Shown: positions 1 through 6,143, numbered from the stretch's first letter. The stretch: 6,143 nucleotides of DNA from Methanosarcinaceae archaeon (GCA_030596385.1 JAUVKD010000062.1:1-6143), one strand, 5' to 3'. Notes: generated from the sequence alone by a model not told the origin. Made by a program: numbers and translations.

Positions 1-391
1 CTTTCCATAATAATCGTTATGCTGCGATACTATATGTGGATTTCAAGTGTATTACTCGGAATCAATACCAGTAGCGGACTTGAACTATGGCAAAAGCATA
101 TCAGGTCACGTAACTTAGGACACGACCCAATATTCCATTAAATTCAGTATCTACCAGGTCTGAGCCTTTCCACTTATGCACTAAATTTAAAGTGTTTATT
201 TAGCGATTTTTGACGCCGAAGCAATCCTCCGAAGGCTTCGCATTCCCAAATCACTGGCACGAACGATGACGCTTTATCGGCATTTTAAATTATTGAATAA
301 ATGTGGAGCAACGCAGCATAGCATTTTCTACACACTAATGTTATTTGAAATGTTGCGCTTTGTTCGACCGATGTGTATGTGAATATTTTAC
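1..391. other. Gene-poor stretch, nothing firmly identified
   Basis: No gene is supported here. Plus-strand frame 1 is open from the window edge to a TAA at 139-141 (46 codons) and could be the tail of a gene beginning outside the window, but the translation matches no family I recognise and lacks a diagnostic motif. The minus strand has only short open stretches. Base composition is AT-rich apart from the hairpin at 217-240. An upstream sequence would settle whether frame 1 is a real C-terminus. Confidence 0.4.
217..240. repeat. Short inverted repeat (possible hairpin)
   Basis: CGAAGC at 217-222 is matched by its reverse complement GCTTCG at 235-240, with 12 bases between. A competing smaller fold pairs CGAAG at 230-234 with CTTCG at 236-240. 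No T-run follows on the plus strand, so it is not a convincing terminator. The GC-rich arms stand out from the AT-rich surroundings. Confidence 0.35.
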
Positions 392-539
392 AATGTATGG
401 AATCTGCCGCCTGCGGCGGTATTGCTGTGCGGGGTATTGCAGTTTGGGCTGTCAATCGGAATTTTATCGAAACCATCCATACAAATACGATTTAGATAAT
501 CCGAATATGCATTTTACCCTGCTTTTTGAAGTGAATACT
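392..539 (+). repeat. Dispersed repeat, copy A
   Basis: Positions 392-488 align without gaps to 4377-4473, with about 81 of 97 bases identical by hand count. After a short divergent join, 491-539 aligns to 4508-4555 with one gap. The block contains a GC-rich hairpin, CCGCC-TGC-GGCGG. Read as protein, differences between the copies are not concentrated at third codon positions and the second copy lacks a matching open frame, so this looks like a non-coding repeat and not a gene pair. The open frame at 345-569 that overlaps it is therefore not called as a gene. Copy A lacks the 32 extra bases and the inverted right arm seen in copy B. Confidence 0.75.
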
Positions 540-734
540 TCCAGAGGGTCAATAGTTGTACTTGAATAAGTTAAAACATCTGTAAATCTCACAGGGGTGC
601 CGTTTTTTATCTGGACAATACCACCGAGTTTCGGTCTTATCGATATTCCAGCTTTTAATAGGATGCCATCAATAGTAATGCTACATACTGTTGCAATCCC
701 TATCTTTCTTGCACATATTTTACATGAAACAGCT

Positions 735-1005
735 AATGTAAGGTTAAATCTCGATAAATGGCATCAAAATGAATTTGGTTGGTGGTAAAACGGGAATGGC
801 TGGTCATTTTTCAGATATACTATGCATACACAAAAAATATAAACAAGGAGTGAAATTCATGAATAAAATCAATTATGACAAGCGTAGAAACCTATCGGTT
901 ATTTGAGAGTTTCGAAATATAAGGTTCGATTTTGATAAGTGGTATAAAAAAGAACCTGTTGGAGACAAAACCAGAATTTGTATGTACACAAACTTTTTAT
1001 GCATA
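735..1005 (+). repeat. Imperfect tandem duplication (units at 735-828 and 916-1005)
   Basis: AATGTAAGGTT at 735-745 and AATATAAGGTT at 916-926 begin two similar stretches, spaced 181 bases apart. The first 39 bases are roughly 80% identical by hand alignment. Similarity then continues across a one-base indel and a further small indel to a shared TATGCATA (821-828 and 998-1005). The second unit ends in the likely promoter of tRNA-Arg, so the duplication may have supplied that TATA-like sequence. Confidence 0.5.
859..906 (+). other. 15-codon ORF with a strong ribosome-binding site
   Basis: ATG at 859 is preceded by AAGGAGTGA (845-853), five bases before the start codon and the best Shine-Dalgarno-like sequence in the intergenic DNA. 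The frame ends after 15 codons at TGA 904-906. TATA-like sequence lies around 815-828. It could be a short leader peptide, the start of a gene cut by a nonsense mutation (the frame reopens after the TGA), or coincidence. The peptide matches nothing I know. Confidence 0.25.
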
Positions 1006-1007
1006 AA
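994..1007 (+). promoter_or_regulatory. Likely TATA box for tRNA-Arg
   Basis: The sequence contains the perfect 12-base palindrome TTTATGCATAAA (996-1007), about 43-54 bases before the tRNA 5' end. Archaeal transcription starts about 25 bases after the TATA box, which would give a leader of roughly 20-25 bases for RNase P to remove. The spacing fits, but the match to the archaeal consensus is only fair. Confidence 0.4.
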
Positions 1008-1049
1008 CAACTATTTCGTACTCCAATCAAAGCAAACACCATTCTGTGC

Positions 1050-1124
1050 GGTCCCGTGGCTTAGCCAGGATATAGCATCGGGCTTCTAACCCGAGGGTCA
1101 AGGGTTCAAATCCCTTCGGGATCG
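1050..1124 (+). tRNA. tRNA-Arg (anticodon TCT)
   Basis: The 75-base gene folds as a full cloverleaf. The acceptor stem pairs GGTCCCG (1050-1056) with CGGGATC (1117-1123), with one G-U pair, and the discriminator is G1124. The D arm pairs GCT with AGC. The anticodon stem TCGGG/CCCGA encloses the loop CTTCTAA, placing anticodon TCT at 1085-1087, which reads AGA and probably AGG arginine codons. The T arm is AAGGG-TTCAAAT-CCCTT. No intron is seen and CCA is not encoded, as is usual in many archaea. The gene converges on uvrA. Confidence 0.95.
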
Positions 1125-1125
1125 C

Positions 1126-1135
1126 TTATTTTATT
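1126..1135 (+). terminator. T-rich terminator after tRNA-Arg
   Basis: TTATTTTATT begins two bases after the discriminator base. Short T-rich tracts without a hairpin commonly end archaeal transcripts, but the two A interruptions make this a weak example. Confidence 0.35.
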
Positions 1136-1218
1136 AATAATACCCCCCACATTTCTGCTGTGAAGAGTTTCATTTTATTGATTTCTTCTAAATATCACTA
1201 AATTTTTGCCCTTAACTG

Positions 1219-1243
1219 AAATTATATTGAAAATATATAATTT
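1219..1243. repeat. AT-only inverted repeat between convergent genes
   Basis: AAATTATAT at 1219-1227 is perfectly reverse-complementary to ATATAATTT at 1235-1243, with a seven-base loop. It lies between tRNA-Arg and the uvrA stop, where a bidirectional terminator could sit. The all-AT stem would be weak. A more likely end signal for uvrA may be the T-rich minus-strand stretch directly after its stop (about 1302-1311). Confidence 0.35.
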
Positions 1244-1317
1244 GAGAGTACCAATCAATTTGAGATTTTGGCAGTTTTACAAAATATAGAACCGTGTCCC
1301 ACAAACAAAACCAATCG

Positions 1318-4140
1318 CTAACCCAGCACCCGCTGCAAAAACTCTCCTGTATACGAGGTCTTAACCTGCGCAACATCTTCCGGCGTCCCTTCCGCAAGAA
1401 TCTCTCCGCCGCCATCCCCTCCTTCGGGTCCAAGATCGATAATCCAGTCTGCGGTTTTAATAACATCCGGATTATGTTCAATGACTACAACAGTGTTGCC
1501 TCCTTTAACCAGTCGCTGTAATACCCCAAGGAGTTTCTTGATATCATCGAAATGGAGCCCTGTTGTTGGCTCATCGAGAATATACACTGTTTTTCCTGTT
1601 GATCTGCGGCTAAGTTCGGTTGCAAGTTTAACGCGCTGTGCCTCGCCGCCCGATATAGTTGTTGAGGATTGTCCCAGTTTAATGTAACCCAATCCTACGT
1701 CAAATAACGTTTGGAGTTTTTTCTTGATCTTCGGGATGTTGCCAAAAAAACCAAGTGCTTCTTCTACAGTCATATCAAGGACATCTGCAATTGTTTTCCT
1801 CTTGTACTCTACCTCAAGCGTCTCACGATTATATCGTTTGCTATGGCAGACTTCACATGGTACATACACATCCGGCAGGAAGTGCATCTCAATAGTAATA
1901 ATACCATCACCCGAACAAGCCTCACATCTGCCGCCCCGTACATTGAAACTGAACCTGCCGGGTTTGTAACCACGCGCACGTGCAAGTTGGGTCTGTGCAA
2001 AAAGTTCCCGAATTGGTGTAAAAAGATTGGTATAAGTGGCAGGATTTGATCGCGGCGTGCGTCCTATCGGAGATTGATCAATAGTGATAACCTTGTCAAC
2101 ATTCTCAAGTCCGATTATATTCTCGTATTTACCGGGCCGGTCACGTGCACGGTGAAGTTTTTGTGCAAGTATCTTGTTTAAAGTTTCATTTATTAGAGTA
2201 CTCTTACCGGACCCCGAAACACCTGTTATGCAGACCATAACACCAAGCGGAAAATCCACATTAATGTTTTTGAGATTGTTCTGGGCCGCCCCCATGAGCG
2301 TAATTGTACCTGTTGGACTGCGTCTGTTGCATGGAACTTCTATCTTCAACTTTCCGCTCAGGTACTGCCCGGTAAGTGACTTTTTATTTGATATTATCTG
2401 ATCCGGACTGCCTTGTGCAACAATTTCACCGCCGTGTATCCCTGCCCCTGGTCCCATATCCACTACATGATCGGCATTTTGTATTGTTTCCTCATCATGC
2501 TCGACAACAATGACCGTATTCCCGATATCCCGCAGATGTCTGAGGGTATTTATCAAGCGCAGGTTATCTCTTTGGTGAAGGCCGATGCTTGGTTCATCAA
2601 GAATATATAGTACACCCATCAGGCTTGAACCTATCTGGGTTGCAAGCCGGATACGCTGCGCTTCACCACCTGAGAGAGTGCCGGCAGATCTACCAAGCGT
2701 AAGGTAATCAAGCCCGACATCCACCAAAAAACCGAGTCTGGATTTAATCTCTTTGAGTATGAGATGGGCAATTGTATACTCGCGATTGGTAAGTTTCGGT
2801 TCGAGTTCACTAAAAAAATGAAGTGTATCTTCAATTGACATTTGCGTGATATTTATGATATTTACATTATCTATCGTAACTGCCAGGCTTGTGGGTTTTA
2901 ATCGTTTTCCATCACATACATGACAATGTTTTGTATTGATATATTTACGGACTCTTTCCTTTGTGCCTTCGGATTCGGTCCTGTCATGTAGCCTTGACAG
3001 GTAGGATATCACGCCATGAAAATGACCTTTATGCTCCCATAAACTTCCGCCTCCGCCGGCATGTATGAAAGGGATAAGTTCATGTGTCCCATGCAGGATC
3101 ATTTTTCGGAACCTGGGTTCAAGCTCTCCAAAAGGAACATCCATCGAAAATCCGAAATAGCGGGCAAGGGATGTGACTGATTGCATGTAATATCCGTCTT
3201 TTTTTCCCCACGGTTCGATCGCACCTTCGATAAGGCTTAGTGTTGGATCCGGTACGATTATTTCCGGGTCAAATTCCATTGCCGTACCAAGTCCGTGGCA
3301 TTCCGGACATGCACCCTGCGGACTGTTAAAGGAAAATGCAGCCGGCTCCAGATCCTCAAATCCAATACCACAGTCAGGACATGCCAGATTTTCACTGAAT
3401 ATCAGTTCCTCACCGTCAAGTATGTGAACAATGATCGTGCCGCCGCTTTTTTCAAGTGCTGTTTCAACTGAATCGGACAGGCGTTCTTTGATTCCCTCTT
3501 TTATGGCAAGCCTGTCAACCACAATCTCAATGTTGTGTTTTTGGTAACGTCCGAGTTCAATGGTATCAATGTCTTCAAGTGATACAACTTCTCCATCGAC
3601 ACGGACGCGGGAATATCCTTCGGTTCCAAGTTCAGCGAGCATTTTGCGGTATTCACCTTTGCGTTCGCGGACAAGCGGAGCAAGAATATGGATCTTTGTG
3701 TCTCTGGGAATATCCAATATACTGTCAACGATCTGGTCAACACTCTGCGGCTCGATTATCCTGCCGCAGTCGGGGCAGTGGCGTACTCCTATTCTTGCAT
3801 AGAGCAGCCGCAGGTAATCGTATATCTCTGTGACCGTACCAACAGTTGAGCGTGGGTTTTTGCTTGTGGTCTTTTGCTCGATAGAAATTGCAGGCGATAA
3901 ACCTTCTATGTACTCAACATCCGGTTTTTCCATGAGCCCCAGGAACTGGCGAGCGTAGGCGGAGAGTGACTCGACATATCTTCTCTGCCCTTCCGCATAG
4001 ATCGTATCGAATGCGAGGGAAGATTTACCAGAACCGCTAAGTCCGGTTATAACAATAAGTTTGTCGCGCGGGAGCGTGATATCAATGTTCTTGAGGTTGT
4101 GTTCATTTGCGCCTTTTATTATGAGGTTGTTTAATGGCAT
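1318..4140 (-). CDS. uvrA: UvrA, excinuclease ABC subunit A
   Basis: UvrA is the damage-sensing ATPase of nucleotide excision repair. A dimer binds distorted DNA and loads UvrB, and UvrC then cuts. The 940 residues show two ABC ATPase modules. Module one has Walker A GLSGSGKS (33-40), signature LSGGE (489-493) and Walker B YILDEP (512-517). Module two has GVSGSGKS (640-647), ISGGE (829-833) and YILDEP (853-858). Zinc-finger cysteines are C254, C257, C278, C281 and C739, C742, C762, C765. CxxC pairs at 122/125 and 406/409 may form the further zinc site known from bacterial structures. The UvrB-binding region (about 130-250) and insertion domain (about 285-400) are present, so this is a UvrB-partnered UvrA and not a shortened UvrA2. 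The start gives the normal N-terminus, though no clear Shine-Dalgarno precedes it. The stop is TAG. No uvrB or uvrC is visible nearby. Archaeal uvrABC is generally regarded as acquired from bacteria. Confidence 0.97.
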   Translation of the reverse strand: MPLNNLIIKGANEHNLKNIDITLPRDKLIVITGLSGSGKSSLAFDTIYAEGQRRYVESLSAYARQFLGLMEKPDVEYIEGLSPAISIEQKTTSKNPRSTVGTVTEIYDYLRLLYARIGVRHCPDCGRIIEPQSVDQIVDSILDIPRDTKIHILAPLVRERKGEYRKMLAELGTEGYSRVRVDGEVVSLEDIDTIELGRYQKHNIEIVVDRLAIKEGIKERLSDSVETALEKSGGTIIVHILDGEELIFSENLACPDCGIGFEDLEPAAFSFNSPQGACPECHGLGTAMEFDPEIIVPDPTLSLIEGAIEPWGKKDGYYMQSVTSLARYFGFSMDVPFGELEPRFRKMILHGTHELIPFIHAGGGGSLWEHKGHFHGVISYLSRLHDRTESEGTKERVRKYINTKHCHVCDGKRLKPTSLAVTIDNVNIINITQMSIEDTLHFFSELEPKLTNREYTIAHLILKEIKSRLGFLVDVGLDYLTLGRSAGTLSGGEAQRIRLATQIGSSLMGVLYILDEPSIGLHQRDNLRLINTLRHLRDIGNTVIVVEHDEETIQNADHVVDMGPGAGIHGGEIVAQGSPDQIISNKKSLTGQYLSGKLKIEVPCNRRSPTGTITLMGAAQNNLKNINVDFPLGVMVCITGVSGSGKSTLINETLNKILAQKLHRARDRPGKYENIIGLENVDKVITIDQSPIGRTPRSNPATYTNLFTPIRELFAQTQLARARGYKPGRFSFNVRGGRCEACSGDGIITIEMHFLPDVYVPCEVCHSKRYNRETLEVEYKRKTIADVLDMTVEEALGFFGNIPKIKKKLQTLFDVGLGYIKLGQSSTTISGGEAQRVKLATELSRRSTGKTVYILDEPTTGLHFDDIKKLLGVLQRLVKGGNTVVVIEHNPDVIKTADWIIDLGPEGGDGGGEILAEGTPEDVAQVKTSYTGEFLQRVLG

Positions 4141-4223
4141 ATCGGCATTTGGATGATGGGGTTGTAGGTAAAACTTGCGGTGGCAGAAAGGTATTTTTGC
4201 TAATGTATGGATTTATTCCGTGT

Positions 4224-4234
4224 GCATATTTTTA
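4224..4234 (-). promoter_or_regulatory. Weak TATA-like candidate for uvrA
   Basis: The minus strand reads TAAAAATATGC here, about 84 bases before the uvrA start. With the usual 25-base offset this would give a leader of roughly 55 bases. The match is loose and the surroundings are AT-rich, so this is a guess. Confidence 0.22.
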
Positions 4235-4315
4235 CAAATTCAATTTGCTGCAAAAACGCCCGTGACATTCATTAAGTCGTGTGAAAATACATCGCATGTG
4301 GCGGTCATATTGGTT

Positions 4316-4339
4316 TTAATTTAAGAGTGGATAAATTAA
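4316..4339. repeat. Perfect 8-base inverted repeat
   Basis: TTAATTTA at 4316-4323 and TAAATTAA at 4332-4339 flank eight bases. It sits between the divergent uvrA and SAM synthetase genes, just before repeat copy B. It could be a protein-binding site, but AT-rich DNA makes such repeats common. Confidence 0.3.
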
Positions 4340-4376
4340 TTTCCATAGTTAGATAAATACGCAATGATTTATTTGT

Positions 4377-4617
4377 AATGTTTGGAATCCGCCGCCTACG
4401 GCGGTATTGCTGCGCGGGGTCTTGCAATATGAGCTTTGCATCGGCATTTTATCGAAAACACCTATGCAAATACCATTTTGTAAATCAAAAGACGCTTCTA
4501 CACTTGATTTAGATAATCCATATATAATTTCACCCTGTTTTTTGAAGTAGATACTAAAATTTTTGTATTTGTTTAGCTGGTTTCGATAAAATGTCAATGC
4601 ATAGTCCAAATTGGTCC
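4377..4617 (+). repeat. Dispersed repeat, copy B, with an inverted right arm
   Basis: Positions 4377-4473 and 4508-4555 match copy A (392-488 and 491-539). Copy B carries 32 extra bases between the two blocks. Its GC hairpin is CCGCC-TAC-GGCGG, so the stem is the same as in copy A while the loop differs. In addition, 4565-4593 is an inverted copy of 4445-4473 (about 25 of 29 bases), and weaker inverted similarity continues to about 4617. The arms could form a long stem around a 91-base loop. No transposase is encoded. A relic of a small non-autonomous mobile element is the simplest reading, but target-site duplications were not found. Confidence 0.65.
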
Positions 4618-4657
4618 CAAATTATTACGGCTGGTTATTATGTCGAATGGTAAATAT

Positions 4658-4670
4658 TAAATATATATAC
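4658..4670 (+). promoter_or_regulatory. TATA box of the SAM synthetase gene
   Basis: TAAATATATATAC matches the archaeal TATA box well and lies about 80-93 bases before the start codon. Transcription would begin near 4690-4695, leaving a leader of about 55-60 bases. The leader includes a GAGG ribosome-binding site at 4742-4745, five bases before ATG. Confidence 0.55.
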
Positions 4671-4697
4671 TATTTATTAGTATCAATCTAATAATAG
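4670..4697 (+). promoter_or_regulatory. Inverted repeat at the SAM synthetase transcription start (operator candidate)
   Basis: CTATTTATTAG (4670-4680) pairs with CTAATAATAG (4688-4697) apart from a single bulged base, across a seven-base spacer. It begins at the end of the TATA box and covers the expected start site, where a bound repressor would block polymerase. If fully transcribed it would instead form a 5' hairpin. It does not resemble a SAM riboswitch that I know. Confidence 0.4.
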
Positions 4698-4750
4698 TTC
4701 CATGTTTTGATTTATAAACGGGTTATTGAAAAGTGACATAAGAGGATAAA

Positions 4751-5947
4751 ATGATACGAAATATCAAAGTAGAGCACCTCATAGAGACTCCGGTGGAAAA
4801 GCAACAGATCGAACTTGTAGAGCGAAAAGGTGTCGGACATCCTGATAGTATTTCGGATGGACTGGCAGAGGCAGTTAGCCGCGCATTGTGCAAGGAATAT
4901 ATTGAAAAATGCGGATTTGTGCTTCACCATAATACAGACGAGACACAGATTGTGGCAGGACGATCCAATCCACAATTTGGCGGCGGAGAGGTTATAAAAC
5001 CAATATATACAATGCTTGTTGGGAGGGCCACAAAAGAATTTGATGGCCAAGAGATCGCAGTTGAAGCGGTTGCAGTTGAAGCGGCTCGCAAATACGTCAG
5101 GAACACGATCGCAGATATTGATCTTGAAAGGGATATGATCATAGATTGTAAACTCGGAACAGGTTCATCGGATCTCAGGGATGTTTTCAATCGGGATCAA
5201 GTTCCAATGGCAAATGATACATCATTTGGTGTGGGTCATGCACCGTTCTCTGAACTTGAACAAATAGTTTACAATGCCGAACGGACGCTCATTACAGACC
5301 TTAAGAAAAGTATCCCGGGTATTGGAGAAGATATAAAGGTTATGGGTCTCCGCGATGTGGATGATATAACACTTACGATAGGATGCGGGATGGTGGGCAG
5401 GCATGTGGATGATCTCGACCATTATATAAGCATAAAAGAAGAGATGCAGGATTATGTGGTTGATCTTGCTGGCAAGTATACAGACCGCAACGTTGTTGCT
5501 TATGTCAATACTGCGGATAAGACCGATGAGGGGTCAGTATTTATGACAGTGACCGGAACATCTGCAGAGATGGGGGACGATGGATCTGTCGGTCGTGGAA
5601 ACCGCTGCAATGGATTAATTACACCAAATCGCCCGATGAGCATGGAAGCGACCAGCGGAAAGAATCATATAAACCATGTCGGATAGATATACAACCTTCT
5701 CTCCACCCAGATGGCACAGGATATTGTATAAGCGGTTCCTGAGGTTGAGGATGTGTATGTAAGGATTCTATCACAGATCGGTCAGCCGATCGACCAGCCG
5801 CTTGTTGCGAGTGCACAAATAATTCCAAAAGAAGGTGAGAATTTTGCAGTCATCAGGGCTGAAGCAGAGGTTGTTATTGATGACTGGCTTGCAAATATCA
5901 CAAAGATTACGGATATGGTGACAAGTGGAAAGCTGGATACTTTCTAA
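4751..5947 (+). pseudogene. mat: Archaeal S-adenosylmethionine synthetase with two in-frame stops
   Basis: The encoded enzyme would make S-adenosylmethionine from methionine and ATP in the cytoplasm, supplying methyl groups. The frame holds 398 codons, the usual size for archaeal methionine adenosyltransferase. Family-like blocks include GHPDSISDG (29-37), HHNTDE (59-64), GTGSSDLRDVF (136-146), ANDTSFGVGHAP (154-165), [17 protein letters not shown] (269-285) and RPMSMEA (294-300). Codon 312 (5684-5686) is TAG and codon 327 (5729-5731) is TAA. Both sit where family members I recall carry lysine (HVGKIYN and the end of the QDIVK block), one A-to-T change each. H306 also replaces the proline of GKNP. 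After the stops, the conserved [13 protein letters not shown] block and the C-terminus follow in the same frame to TAA at 5945-5947. As read, translation stops at 311 residues, losing the C-terminal 87 codons. SAM synthetase is normally essential, so base-call error, a second copy elsewhere, or stop readthrough must be considered. Start and ribosome-binding site are clear. Confidence 0.9.
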
Positions 5948-5966
5948 GTGTGTGATCAAAAGCGAT

Positions 5967-6021
5967 ATTGGGCAGAAAATTGATGTGCTTTAACATCCGG
6001 AACCTGCCCGATCATTTTTTT
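5967..6021 (+). terminator. Nested-hairpin terminator after SAM synthetase
   Basis: ATTGGGCAG (5967-5975) pairs with CTGCCCGAT (6004-6012), with one G-U in RNA. Inside the loop GATGT (5982-5986) pairs with ACATC (5993-5997). Seven T residues follow at 6015-6021. It begins 20 bases after the final TAA of the SAM synthetase frame, which supports that TAA as the original gene end. Confidence 0.7.
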
Positions 6022-6032
6022 AGTTCAATTTG

Positions 6033-6048
6033 GCGAAAAGAATAAGTA
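6033..6048 (+). promoter_or_regulatory. Possible promoter of tRNA-Tyr
   Basis: GCGAAAAG (6033-6040), resembling a purine-rich BRE, is followed by AATAAGTA (6041-6048), a poor TATA box, 46 bases before the tRNA. The position suits an archaeal tRNA promoter. An inverted repeat, ACCATT (6048-6053) with AATGGT (6065-6070), lies just downstream. Confidence 0.3.
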
Positions 6049-6093
6049 CCATTGTGCGTATGGGAATGGTGCATCGCCTATTGTTAACATTGA

Positions 6094-6143
6094 CCCGCCT
6101 TAACTCAGTGGTAGAGTGCGCGGCTGTAGTATGGTTCATGCGA
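6094..6143 (+). tRNA. tRNA-Tyr (anticodon GTA), 5' part, probable intron, cut by window end
   Basis: The 5' acceptor strand is CCCGCCT (6094-6100), beginning with C1 as archaeal tRNA-Tyr does. The D arm pairs ACTC with GAGT around AGTGGTA. The 5' anticodon strand CGCGG (6119-6123) leads to loop CTGTAG with anticodon GTA at 6126-6128. The bases that should close the stem (CCGCG) do not follow; the sequence instead reads TATGGTTCATGCGA to the edge. This is expected if an intron begins at the common archaeal position after base 37 (6129/6130). The 3' half is outside the window, so intron length and the bulge-helix-bulge fold cannot be confirmed. Confidence 0.8.

Larger units (their letters stand above)
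597..1015 (+). pseudogene. Possible decayed coding sequence with internal 60-codon duplication
   Basis: A frame opening with GTG at 597 runs to TAA at 786-788. If one extra base near 777-780 is removed, the frame continues in phase through 787-903, meets TGA at 904-906, and stays open past it. In this repaired frame two segments, at 735 and at 916, read NVRLNLDKW and NIRFDFDKW and lie exactly 60 codons apart. Later residues also agree, with GGKT against GDKT and ILCIH against FLCIN. The first part holds a hydrophobic stretch (about residues 29-42, [14 protein letters not shown]) that could be one membrane helix with histidines. I do not recognise the family. That both copies stay in one frame suggests old coding sequence, but the case rests on a hand alignment and one assumed indel. 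Chance similarity or a non-coding duplication remains possible. Confidence 0.3.
4141..4376. other. uvrA upstream region
   Basis: Apart from the weak promoter candidate and the inverted repeat listed separately, I see no gene or motif here. On the minus strand the 20 bases before the uvrA ATG contain no GGAGG-like sequence, so translation may depend on a leader without Shine-Dalgarno pairing. Confidence 0.5.

Noticed and set aside
1..138. C-terminal fragment of an upstream gene in frame 1
   Set aside because: 46 open codons at a window edge are not enough and the translation shows no recognisable motif.
345..569. Cysteine-rich 74-residue ORF
   Set aside because: It overlaps repeat copy A; the matching region of copy B has no comparable frame, and substitutions between the copies are not biased to third codon positions.
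597..788. Confident call as cytochrome b
   Set aside because: The histidine spacing is off and the rest of the frame shows no other cytochrome b feature.
4349..4609. Minus-strand 86-residue ORF in the uvrA-mat gap
   Set aside because: It is laid over repeat copy B, and the equivalent frame is not kept in copy A.
4670..4697. SAM riboswitch in the SAM synthetase leader
   Set aside because: The expected leader of about 55-60 bases has only one AT-rich hairpin and no multi-helix conserved core.
5684..5686. TAG at codon 312 as a pyrrolysine codon
   Set aside because: It would not explain the TAA 15 codons later, and uvrA uses TAG as a normal stop; kept only as a checkable alternative.
5753..5947. 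Separate small gene downstream of the SAM synthetase
   Set aside because: It lies in exactly the same frame as 4751-5686 and encodes the C-terminal part of the same enzyme; it has no ribosome-binding site of its own.

Overview
The window looks like a piece of an archaeal chromosome, most likely from the Methanosarcinales or a related methane-cycling lineage (inference). The interrupted methionine adenosyltransferase gene is of the archaeal type and resembles, from memory, the Methanosarcina proteins. A tRNA-Tyr starts with the archaeal C1 base and seems to carry an intron after the anticodon loop. The promoters read as TATA boxes rather than bacterial -35/-10 pairs. The coding part is ordinary housekeeping sequence; the unusual features are in one gene's 3' part and in the intergenic DNA.

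Layout. Positions 1-1049 hold no intact gene. They contain one copy of a dispersed repeat (392-539) and, at about 597-1015, what looks like broken coding sequence with an internal tandem duplication of 60 codons. A tRNA-Arg (anticodon TCT) follows at 1050-1124 on the plus strand. It converges on a complete uvrA (1318-4140, minus strand, 940 residues), the damage-recognition ATPase of UvrABC nucleotide excision repair. The 610-base gap upstream of uvrA holds the second, larger copy of the dispersed repeat (4377 to about 4617) and then the promoter of the next gene, which diverges from uvrA.

That gene, S-adenosylmethionine synthetase (4751-5947, plus strand), is the main find. The reading frame keeps family-like protein sequence for 398 codons, but codon 312 is TAG and codon 327 is TAA. 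Both appear to replace lysines, and there is no frameshift. A well-formed hairpin plus T-run terminator (5967-6021) follows the true end. Either this is a very recent pseudogene, or the base calls are wrong, or the stops are read through. The window ends inside the tRNA-Tyr gene (6094 onward), just after the anticodon and apparently within its intron.

The genes do not form one pathway. uvrA is alone, with no uvrB or uvrC in view. No CRISPR array, intact transposase or defence system is visible. The most useful follow-ups are read-level checking of the two stops and a genome-wide count of the repeat.
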